Assembly (NCBI GenBank): GCA_006227965.1
Contig: SBFL01000317.1
Span: forward strand, 1-9,129
DNA: 9,129 nt
Direction: 5' to 3'
DNA from: Bacteroidota bacterium
GTDB taxonomy: Bacteria > Bacteroidota > Bacteroidia > Flavobacteriales > Flavobacteriaceae
Made by a program: the position numbers and the translations under genes. Every line of letters starts with the position of its first letter. The first letter of the stretch is position 1. The notes below the pieces were generated by a model, which saw nothing but the letters and a program-made list of their open reading frames with translations, ran no database searches and was not told where the DNA came from. Below, piece by piece: positions 1 through 6,030 of this stretch.

Positions 1-95
1 CACATGTTCGCGCAACTGACAGGCACTGCCAAGGTACAATGGTCCCGGCATTCCCGGAAAAGGTAGCCGGAATAATCCGTCAAATTTTGGTTTAA
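1..95. other. Left window edge; possible tail of an upstream gene, unresolved
   Basis: Three reading frames touch the left edge without a stop. On the + strand one ends at a TAG at 64-66 and another at a TAA at 93-95, the latter reading ...MVPAFPEKVAGIIRQILV before its stop. On the - strand one frame is open from the edge through position 210, but its translation (rich in Pro, Trp and Gly) does not look like a real protein. A short + strand tail ending at 66 or 95 is plausible, since the candidate promoter for the next gene starts around 85. The fragments are too short to recognise a family, so I assign no function. Confidence 0.25.
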
Positions 96-118
96 AAGCG
101 GTTTTCTGTTTACTTTTC
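85..118 (+). promoter_or_regulatory. Candidate Bacteroidota-type promoter for the fructokinase-amylosucrase operon
   Basis: TTTTG at 85-89 fits the Bacteroidota -33 element (TTTG). TACTTTTC at 111-118 fits the -7 element TAnnTTTG in all but the last base. The spacing from the end of the first box to the start of the second is 21 bases, close to what is usual for this group. Transcription would start near 125, giving a leader of roughly 85 bases before the ATG at 211. The boxes are seen directly; promoter function is inferred, because AT-rich matches of this kind also arise by chance. Confidence 0.4.
94..105. promoter_or_regulatory. Operator-like inverted repeat AAAAGCGGTTTT between promoter boxes
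   Basis: The 12-mer AAAAGCGGTTTT has four A:T pairs on each side of a central CG, with one G/G mismatch next to the centre. It fits the AAnCGnTT core typical of LacI/GalR-family sugar-regulator operators. It lies wholly within the spacer between the -33-like and -7-like boxes, where a bound repressor would block RNA polymerase. Control of the downstream sucrose genes by a LacI-type repressor is an inference. No regulator gene is in the window, and a 12-base imperfect palindrome in AT-rich DNA can occur by chance. Confidence 0.3.
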
Positions 119-210
119 ACTTCCCAAAGGCAGGATCCGATAACCCCTGGATTGCTCCATGGTGTTGCAGGGACTGAGAGGGAAATCAACGTACCAGCAT
201 ATAGGGAAAA

Positions 211-1164
211 ATGAAAAAGGTATTCTGCATCGGTGAATTGCTAATCGACTTTGTGGCCGAAAACCAGGGCAATGACCTGAGCAAAGCCACCGTGTTTACG
301 AAAAAGGCAGGGGGAGCTCCTGCCAATGTCGCCTGTGCGATTACCCGGCTGGGAGGAAAAAGCTCCTTTATAGGTTGCATAGGGGAGGACCCCTTTGGGA
401 ATTACCTGCTCGACGTCCTGCGGGAAAACAAGGTGGACACGACCTATTTACAGCGCTCGGAAACCTTTACAACGCTGGCCTTTGTATCCATTTCCAAAGA
501 CGGGGAACGGGATTTTGTCTTCAGCCGTGGAGCCGACCGTGAGTTGAAATACCTTCCCAAGGTCAAACAGGACTTCAAAAACAACATGCTGCACCTTGGT
601 GCGGCCACTGCCCTGCTTGGAGGACCCCTGGAGTCGGCTTACGGCCATTATTTTTTTGATGGCCTTACCGAAAGGGCCTTCATTAGTTTTGATCCAAACT
701 TCAGGCAGGATCTCTGGAAAAAGAGGGAAGCGGATTTTGTCAAAAAGTGCCTCCCTTTTATCGAAAAAGCCCATTTGTGCAAGTTTTCCCTGGAAGAGGC
801 TGAACTGCTCAGCGGCCATAAGGATTTGGAAAAGGCCTGCGAGTCCCTTCACCAGATGGGGACCAAAGCCATCGTCATCACCCTGGGAAGCGACGGCACT
901 TTCCTGAGCACATCCTCCCGGCAGGGGACCATCCCGAGCATCCCGGTTTCGGCAGTGGATACAACAGGAGCCGGGGATGCCTTCATCGGATGCCTGCTGT
1001 ACCTGCTTTCCAGCCTGGAAGATCCGGAAAAAGCTGCCGACAATTACGACCTGCTTTCAGAAATGGTGCGCTCTTCCAATGCCGCCGGTGCCCTGACCAC
1101 CACACAATTTGGTGCCATTCCCTCCCTTCCCGACCAGGATCAACTCAAGGCCGTTCTTAGATGA
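211..1164 (+). CDS. Fructokinase, PfkB/ribokinase family
   Basis: This cytoplasmic sugar kinase of 317 residues, normal length for the family, probably makes fructose 6-phosphate from fructose and ATP. Visible PfkB features are GELLIDF at 8-14, the substrate-side glycine motif GGAPAN at 34-39, the GEDPFG segment at 58-63, SFDPNFR at 159-165 (typical of bacterial fructokinases), the KFSLEEAELL stretch at 191-200, TLGSDGT at 224-230, and the C-terminal signature DTTGAGDAF at 250-258. In that signature Asp256 is the expected catalytic base and GAG forms the anion hole. The ATG at 211 is preferred because it gives the standard N-terminus; a weak AGGG (203-206) lies just before it. The gene overlaps the following amylosucrase by ATGA at 1161-1164, so the two are probably translated together. 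Amylosucrase releases fructose, which supports fructose over other sugars (ribose, 2-keto-3-deoxygluconate) as substrate, but specificity is inferred from motifs and context. Confidence 0.88.
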   Translation: MKKVFCIGELLIDFVAENQGNDLSKATVFTKKAGGAPANVACAITRLGGKSSFIGCIGEDPFGNYLLDVLRENKVDTTYLQRSETFTTLAFVSISKDGERDFVFSRGADRELKYLPKVKQDFKNNMLHLGAATALLGGPLESAYGHYFFDGLTERAFISFDPNFRQDLWKKREADFVKKCLPFIEKAHLCKFSLEEAELLSGHKDLEKACESLHQMGTKAIVITLGSDGTFLSTSSRQGTIPSIPVSAVDTTGAGDAFIGCLLYLLSSLEDPEKAADNYDLLSEMVRSSNAAGALTTTQFGAIPSLPDQDQLKAVLR

Positions 1165-3101
1165 ACCAGGCTTCCATACACCGCGCCCTTCAGGGCAGTT
1201 TGGAAAAGGACCCCACCAAAGGGGGGTTAGAACGCCTTTTCGAGAAAAGACTGGCAGCGAACTATACCCTCCTGCAACAGCTTTTCTTTGCCCTATACCC
1301 GGAATCTGGGCACCGCGATGCCTTCCTGAGATTGCAGAAAAAGCTCCATACGCTGTTCAGGACGCGCTCAAATGAATTGAAATTACAGGACCTTCGAAGG
1401 CTGGGGGAAGAGAACTGGTACCAGTCCGAAAGTTGGGTTGGGATGCAACTCTACGTCGACAGGTTTAGCGGAAACCTGCGGGGTTTGGAGGAAAAACTTC
1501 CATATTTTGAAAAACTTGGGGTGAATTTCCTCCATCTGATGCCCTTAAACACAAGACCCCAGGGACCCAATGACGGTGGCTATGCCGTTAGCAGTTATAC
1601 GGAGATAGACCCCGCCTTCGGGAATGACGGGGATCTTGGCAGGCTCACCTCCAAATTCCGCGAAAAAGGGATCTGCCTGATGCTGGATTTCGTCGTGAAT
1701 CACACCTCGGATGAATTTCCCTGGGCCGAAAGGGCCCGCAAAGGCGAGGCTGAATACCAGGCCTATTACCACACCTTCCCGGACAGAAGCATCCCCGACC
1801 AGTATGAAGAGAGCCTGCCGGAGATATTTCCGGAAACAGCCCCGGGAAATTTTACCTATATCCCTGAAATGGACCGGTGGGTTATGACGGTTTTCAACCC
1901 GTATCAGTGGGATCTGAACTACACCAACCCAAACGTATTCCTTTCCATGCTGGAAAACCTGGTCCTGTTGGCCAACAAGGGGGTGGATGTCGTTCGGTTT
2001 GATGCCCTTGCGTTTCTCTGGAAAAAGATTGGGACGGATTCCCAGAACCTCCCTGAAGCCCACAGGCTGGTTTCCCTGTTCAGGCTTTGCCTGCAGGTAG
2101 TGGCACCAGGTGTTATCATTCTTGCCGAAGCTATCGTTGCCCCGGATGAAATCGTCAGGTATTTCGGGGAAGGCCCTCTTAAGGGCAACGAATGTGAAAT
2201 CGCCTACAACGCTACCTTAATGGCATGCCTCTGGAATTCCGTGGCGACCAGGAAGACCCTGTTGCTTAACCGGAGCCTGCGATCTTTGCCTCCAAAGCCG
2301 GATTCCTGCACCTGGATTAACTACATCCGCTGCCACGACGACATCGGACTCGGTTTTGAAAATGCCCATATTGCCGCCCTGGGATGGGATCCAGGGATGC
2401 ACCGAAGGTTCCTGCTGGACTATTTCTGCCAGCGCCTGGACTGGTCTCCCGCAAAAGGAGTTGCTTTTATGTATAACCCCCTGACCGGGGACGGGCGGAT
2501 TACCGGAAGTACCGCTTCCCTTCTCGGCCTGGAGAAAGCCCTCGAGTATAAGGATCCTCAAGGTGTAAGGGATGCAATATCAAAAATAATGATGCTCTAC
2601 GGGATTATCTTTGCTTCCCCGGGGATCCCCCTGGTTTATGCAGGAGATGAAATAGGGATGCTGAACGACTATTCCTATGCCCGGGACCCTGATAAATTGG
2701 ATGACAGCCGGTGGGTCAACCGCCCTGTGCACGACTGGGAAACCGTTGCCGGACTGGAGGCAAGGGATACGCCGGCGTCGGAGATCTACCGCGGCATCCG
2801 GAACCTGGTCTCACTGCGCAGGAAGCTTCCGGTCCTGGCCGACCAAGACAACACCCTTGTCCACGAATCGGGAAACGACCACCTTTTCGTTTTTGAACGG
2901 GGAGCCGGCGGGGCCGACAGCCTGCTTGTGATTGCAAATTTTGATGCGCACCCCCAGGTCGTAAACGCCTCCTGGCTATCAGCGCTGGGCTACGTTGGAA
3001 AGGGGGCATACAGGAACCTGATCAGCGGGGCGTCCAAGAGCATCCGAAGCGGCCTGCTGGAATTGGCGCCCTTTGAACTCCTTTGGCTCGCAAAAGTATA
3101 A
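1161..3101 (+). CDS. Amylosucrase, GH13 (subfamily 4 type)
   Basis: The product is 646 residues, matching the roughly 630-650 of known amylosucrases. It should transfer glucose from sucrose to growing alpha-1,4-glucan and release fructose. An alpha-helical N-terminal domain covers about residues 1-90. The (beta/alpha)8 barrel follows, starting at WVGMQLYVDRF (92-102), and the C-terminal beta domain runs from about 555. GH13 regions are clear: DFVVNH at 176-181 (His181), GVDVVRFDALAF at 274-285 with nucleophile Asp281, LAEAIV at 321-326 with acid/base Glu323, and HDD at 392-394 with Asp393 as transition-state stabiliser. DGGYAV (Asp138) and DDSRW (Arg517) correspond to the Asp/Arg salt-bridge pair that closes the sucrose pocket in the Neisseria polysaccharea enzyme. 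This pair argues for amylosucrase or sucrose hydrolase rather than alpha-amylase. No signal peptide is visible, so it should act on cytoplasmic sucrose. Alternatives are sucrose hydrolase or a trehalose synthase-like enzyme; motif agreement favours amylosucrase. The stop lies one base from that of the convergent gene. Confidence 0.9.
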   Translation: MNQASIHRALQGSLEKDPTKGGLERLFEKRLAANYTLLQQLFFALYPESGHRDAFLRLQKKLHTLFRTRSNELKLQDLRRLGEENWYQSESWVGMQLYVDRFSGNLRGLEEKLPYFEKLGVNFLHLMPLNTRPQGPNDGGYAVSSYTEIDPAFGNDGDLGRLTSKFREKGICLMLDFVVNHTSDEFPWAERARKGEAEYQAYYHTFPDRSIPDQYEESLPEIFPETAPGNFTYIPEMDRWVMTVFNPYQWDLNYTNPNVFLSMLENLVLLANKGVDVVRFDALAFLWKKIGTDSQNLPEAHRLVSLFRLCLQVVAPGVIILAEAIVAPDEIVRYFGEGPLKGNECEIAYNATLMACLWNSVATRKTLLLNRSLRSLPPKPDSCTWINYIRCHDDIGLGFENAHIAALGWDPGMHRRFLLDYFCQRLDWSPAKGVAFMYNPLTGDGRITGSTASLLGLEKALEYKDPQGVRDAISKIMMLYGIIFASPGIPLVYAGDEIGMLNDYSYARDPDKLDDSRWVNRPVHDWETVAGLEARDTPASEIYRGIRNLVSLRRKLPVLADQDNTLVHESGNDHLFVFERGAGGADSLLVIANFDAHPQVVNASWLSALGYVGKGAYRNLISGASKSIRSGLLELAPFELLWLAKV

Positions 3102-3102
3102 A

Positions 3103-4239
3103 TCAGTTATAACGGACCTTTCGGAGAATTCGCAGCGCTTCCTTAAGGGATTGATAGGCAACGGAGTCTTTCTTTTTAAGCCATGAACGGGCCTGCTGCA
3201 TGAGTTCGCCCGCCTCTTCGAATCCGTTGAGGTAGCAAATCAGTGAAGTGGCCGGAAACCTCCTCAGATCTGCCTTTTCCGAGGGTTTCAGGTTTATTCC
3301 CTGCTGCGCCTTCTTAAAGAGCGCCTTATTGGTGTTCAGGATATGATGAAGTGTCTTGCGGTCGTAATGGGGTGGTTCAAAAATGAGTTTCCCCAGGATC
3401 TGATAGGTCCCGTTGTCTGCAAACCGGATGGAAACCTCCTCCAGCGGATAATACCGTTTTTGTTCCCCCAGGCCCAGGTAGACATATTCGGTGATGTTGA
3501 AGGAGTCTGCATCAAAGGATATGGAAACCTCATCCAGGGTTGAATAGAACAGTTTTACCTGCTCGTTGATCAGCTCAATATCAACACGTGAAAAGTATTC
3601 GGTATCCTTTACTTTTTTCTGGTTCCCAGCCCAGCAGACGACAAATTGCTCCTTGAATACCTTGTAGGAACTGGTCAGGTCCCTATGCCGTTTGTTCAGG
3701 AAGTCGATTACCCCATCCAGGGTGAGTTCTATGTTGTTTCGCGCGTGTTTTTCTATTTCCGAAACGGTCCCTGAATTAGTATCCGCAAGGGCAATATCGA
3801 AGTTCTTCGGCATGCTGATACTCCCGTCACGGAAGAAAACGGATCCCCCGTAGTACTTCCAGATATTCCGCCGAAGGGCGCAGACCTTTCCGGAAGAGGT
3901 GATCGTGACAAGGCCCACCACCTTGTCTTCCGGCAGGTGTGGAAACAGTACATTTTCGTAGGAAATAAGCGGGGGGTTTTCAAGGTAGGCATTCACCAGG
4001 TTCTGGATCTTGCTGTCGTCAAAGAAATCCACCCCGATAATCTCATTGTCTGCATCCTCCACACCGATGACAATGTAGGAACGATTGCCGGGATTGCTGT
4101 TGGCAAGGGCACAGACATGCTTCAGGAATTTGGCCTTTCCTTCTCTTTGACTTATGTCGATAAACCGCTTCTTGTCATAAAACCTGTTCTCGTCGTTATG
4201 AGCGAGCAGGTTTTTTATCAACAGTCTTTTATTGATCAT
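3103..4239 (-). CDS. AlbA_2 (Schlafen-like) domain protein of unknown role
   Basis: This 378-residue protein has an N-terminal region (about 33-145) resembling the AlbA_2 family (PF04326): HVCALANSNPGN at 41-52 matches the usual 'AfaNt.GG' segment, YIVIGVED at 55-62 matches 'llIGVdd', EIIGV follows at 66-70, and VFFRDGS at 134-140 matches the 'yyiR.Gs' strand. AlbA_2 domains occur in Schlafen-like and predicted nucleic-acid-binding proteins. The usual acidic E..LEFK motif at the domain start is not clearly present; RFIDIS (25-30) takes that place. Residues about 150-378 match nothing I recognise: mixed alpha/beta with a Lys/Arg-rich C-terminal helix from about 345, and no helicase, HTH or membrane segment visible. 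The ATG (complement of 4237-4239) overlaps the stop of the upstream dehydrogenase as ATGA, so it is last in a three-gene operon. No catalytic function is assigned; RNA or DNA binding or processing would be a guess from the fold. Confidence 0.75.
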   Translation of the reverse strand: MINKRLLIKNLLAHNDENRFYDKKRFIDISQREGKAKFLKHVCALANSNPGNRSYIVIGVEDADNEIIGVDFFDDSKIQNLVNAYLENPPLISYENVLFPHLPEDKVVGLVTITSSGKVCALRRNIWKYYGGSVFFRDGSISMPKNFDIALADTNSGTVSEIEKHARNNIELTLDGVIDFLNKRHRDLTSSYKVFKEQFVVCWAGNQKKVKDTEYFSRVDIELINEQVKLFYSTLDEVSISFDADSFNITEYVYLGLGEQKRYYPLEEVSIRFADNGTYQILGKLIFEPPHYDRKTLHHILNTNKALFKKAQQGINLKPSEKADLRRFPATSLICYLNGFEEAGELMQQARSWLKKKDSVAYQSLKEALRILRKVRYN

Positions 4240-4985
4240 GTGAACTTCCGCACAATGGTACTACTTGCCTGATCCGTCGGCATTACCACCAGGTCTGCGA
4301 TATTTACATGCCAGGGCCGGCTGATTACAAAATAGATGATCTCCGCAATGTCTTCCGGGGTCAGGGGCTGGTAACCCTTGTATACGCTCTCAGCCCGCCG
4401 GGTATCCCCTTTGAAACGCACCTCGCTGAATTCCGTTTGCACCAGCCCGGGGTTAACAGCCCCTACACGTACCCCGTGGGCATTCAGGTCGATTCGGAGC
4501 GCCTGGTTGATCGCATCCACGGCGAATTTGCTCGCGCAGTAGACATTCCCTTTGGGGTATACCTCTTTCCCGGCCGTTGAACCGATATTGATGATGTGGC
4601 CGCGTCCGTCTTTAAGAAGGGAGGGCAGCAGGGCCCGGGTTACGTACAGCAGTCCTTTGACATTGATGTCGATCATGGCATCCCAGTCATCCAGGTTGCC
4701 CTGGTCAATCAGGTCCATTCCATGTGCATTCCCGGCATTGTTTATCAGGATGTCCACTTCCCGGAAATCCGGAGGAAGGGACTCCACTGCCCGAAAAACA
4801 GCGTCCCGGTCACGGACATCAAAACTCAGGGTATGAAGCTTTGCTCCCCACTCATCTTTCAGGGCGGCCAGCCGTTCCTCCCTCCGGCCGCAGGCAACAA
4901 TGCGGCATCCTTTTTCGGCGAGCAACCGGGTGGTTGCCCTTCCAATGCCGCTGCTCGCTCCGGTAATAAAAACAGTCTTATCCAT
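4236..4985 (-). CDS. YdfG-type short-chain dehydrogenase/reductase (NADP-dependent)
   Basis: The product is 249 residues, standard for a classical SDR, and resembles Escherichia coli YdfG, an NADP-dependent 3-hydroxy acid (serine / 3-hydroxypropionate) dehydrogenase. Features from the chosen ATG are the Rossmann TGASSGIG at 8-15, GRREERL at 33-39 whose arginines favour NADP(H) over NAD(H), NNAG at 82-85, and the catalytic tetrad Asn108, Ser136 (NIGSTAG), Tyr149 and Lys153 (YCASK). NPGLVQTEFS at 178-187 and RFKGD at 190-194 match the YdfG substrate-side segments. The ATG at 4983-4985 gives the normal N-terminus (MDKTVFITGAS), 11 bases after the preceding gene's stop. A TTG at 4998-5000, overlapping that stop, would add five residues. 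It is the middle gene of a co-oriented trio and overlaps the next gene by ATGA. The exact substrate cannot be read from sequence; a hydroxy acid or related small carbonyl compound is likely. Confidence 0.87.
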   Translation of the reverse strand: MDKTVFITGASSGIGRATTRLLAEKGCRIVACGRREERLAALKDEWGAKLHTLSFDVRDRDAVFRAVESLPPDFREVDILINNAGNAHGMDLIDQGNLDDWDAMIDINVKGLLYVTRALLPSLLKDGRGHIINIGSTAGKEVYPKGNVYCASKFAVDAINQALRIDLNAHGVRVGAVNPGLVQTEFSEVRFKGDTRRAESVYKGYQPLTPEDIAEIIYFVISRPWHVNIADLVVMPTDQASSTIVRKFT

Positions 4986-4996
4986 AGATTGGGTTT

Positions 4997-5872
4997 TCAA
5001 GGTACTTTATGGCCCTGACTGGCCTCCAGCATGGAAAACCAGTCTTCGAGCTCCAGTTCGACAGAAAGGGCCTCACAGGATTCCCTCAGGCGTTCGGGCA
5101 GGGTCGTGCCCACCACCGGGTGTATCCCGGCAGGATGGCGAAGCAACCATGCCAGTAGCATTTGGCTCTCCGATGCCCCGTATTTCTCAGTCAGCGGCCC
5201 TATGCATTCACGGATTCTTTCTGTCCGGGCATCGGAATCCCTGAAATAGGCCCCCAGCGGACTCCAGGACATAGCCAACCGCCTGCTGGTAATGCAATCA
5301 TCCAGGGTGCCGTCCCAAAGGGCCTTATCGGCTGTAAGGGAGCACTCAAACTGATGGGCCTCCACAGGAACTGCGGATTCGATCAGCCGGATCTGAGAGG
5401 GGGTGAAGTTTGACACCCCGAAGGATTTCACCTTTCCGGAGTCCTTCAAAGCCGCAAAAGCAGCGGCAACCTCCTCCGGGTCCATAAGCGGGCTCGGGCG
5501 GTGCAATAAGAGCAGGTCGAGGTAATCGGTCTTCAGGTTCCTCAGAGAAGCGGTTGCCGAGTGCAGGATGTAATCCGCGCCGTATTCGTAGTGTTTGACG
5601 CGGACCGGCCTGGCTTCGGAAATATACTGAATTCCGCATTTGCTGATCAGCTGAATGGAATCCCTTTGGACCCCGCTTTGGGAGAAGGCCTTCCCGAACT
5701 CGGTTTCGGTAGTGTAGCCTCCGTAAATGTCGGCGTGGTCAAAGGTGGTAATGCCCATATCGAGACAGGCACGGATCAGACCAGCCATCTCAGCCGAAGA
5801 AAAACGTTTACCTCCCTGTCCCCAGGTCATTGTTCCGGCTATAATTCTCGAGTAATATACAGGGGTTTTCAT
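4997..5872 (-). CDS. YdhF-type aldo/keto reductase
   Basis: The chosen frame gives 291 residues, close to Escherichia coli YdhF, whose sequence it follows along most of its length. From the ATG at 5870-5872, the aldo/keto reductase tetrad is Asp45 and Tyr50 (TFDHADIYGGY), Lys78 (ISKCG) and His124 (LLLHRPSPLMD). GKVKSFGVSNFTPSQ at 146-160 is the family strand-loop signature, and WSPLG at 203-207 is part of the cofactor-binding barrel edge. Such enzymes use NADPH to reduce aldehydes or ketones in the cytoplasm; no YdhF physiological substrate is well established. A TTG at 5888-5890 would add six residues, but the ATG start agrees better with the family. It is probably the first gene of the three-gene operon, since the 158 bases upstream are non-coding and divergent from the MoxR gene. 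It is followed after 11 bases by another carbonyl-active reductase, suggesting a shared detoxification or side-pathway role (inference). Confidence 0.87.
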   Translation of the reverse strand: MKTPVYYSRIIAGTMTWGQGGKRFSSAEMAGLIRACLDMGITTFDHADIYGGYTTETEFGKAFSQSGVQRDSIQLISKCGIQYISEARPVRVKHYEYGADYILHSATASLRNLKTDYLDLLLLHRPSPLMDPEEVAAAFAALKDSGKVKSFGVSNFTPSQIRLIESAVPVEAHQFECSLTADKALWDGTLDDCITSRRLAMSWSPLGAYFRDSDARTERIRECIGPLTEKYGASESQMLLAWLLRHPAGIHPVVGTTLPERLRESCEALSVELELEDWFSMLEASQGHKVP

Positions 5873-6030
5873 ACCTCGTGAAAATAGCAAGAAAATCCCT
5901 TAAAAGCATCATAAAACTGGGGGGTCTACGGTATTTTTAACCAATCGTTAACAGGCTGTCACTAAATAAATTTTCAATTTGCGAGGTGCAATTGACCAAC
6001 GATTTGAAAAACAATTACTAAACCCTTTTT
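5873..6030. promoter_or_regulatory. Divergent intergenic region between reductase operon and Bat locus
   Basis: These 158 AT-rich bases separate two divergently transcribed operons and must carry both promoters. Toward the MoxR gene, TTTG at 5978-5981 followed after 17 bases by ACGATTTG (5999-6006) is a weak match to the Bacteroidota TTTG / TAnnTTTG pattern: the TTTG half is right, the TA half is not. On the minus strand I found no good TAnnTTTG box. A weak stem, CAATTTGC pairing with GCAATTG across GAGGT with one bulged T, lies at 5975-5994. No clear Shine-Dalgarno sequence precedes the ATG at 6031. I see no RNA gene here. Confidence 0.35.

Noticed and set aside
145..172. CCCTG / CAGGG inverted repeat in the fructokinase leader, considered as a riboswitch or attenuator
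   Set aside because: The stem is only five base pairs with an 18-base loop, with no conserved aptamer pattern, no T-run and no ATG sequestered.
1..210. Minus-strand open frame from the window edge, a possible divergent gene
   Set aside because: It stays open through 210, but the translation is Pro/Gly/Trp-rich with no motif and would overlap the candidate promoter and operator. It cannot be judged without sequence to the left.
448..852. Long minus-strand open frame (134 codons) inside the fructokinase gene
   Set aside because: It is antisense to a clear PfkB gene, has no recognisable motifs, and is explained by codon bias of the sense gene in GC-richer DNA.
1545..2063. Minus-strand open frame of 172 codons within the amylosucrase gene
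   Set aside because: The sense strand carries conserved GH13 motifs throughout this stretch, and the antisense product resembles no protein family.
3103..5872. Idea that the AlbA_2-SDR-AKR trio is a phage defence system
   Set aside because: No nuclease, NTPase, toxin or other defence effector is seen. Both reductases are ordinary housekeeping families, and there are no neighbouring mobile-element signs or change in base composition.
5975..5994. CAATTTGC/GCAATTG imperfect hairpin in the divergent spacer, considered as an operator
   Set aside because: The stem is short and bulged in AT-rich DNA, with no match to a known regulator site; I note it only as part of the intergenic description.
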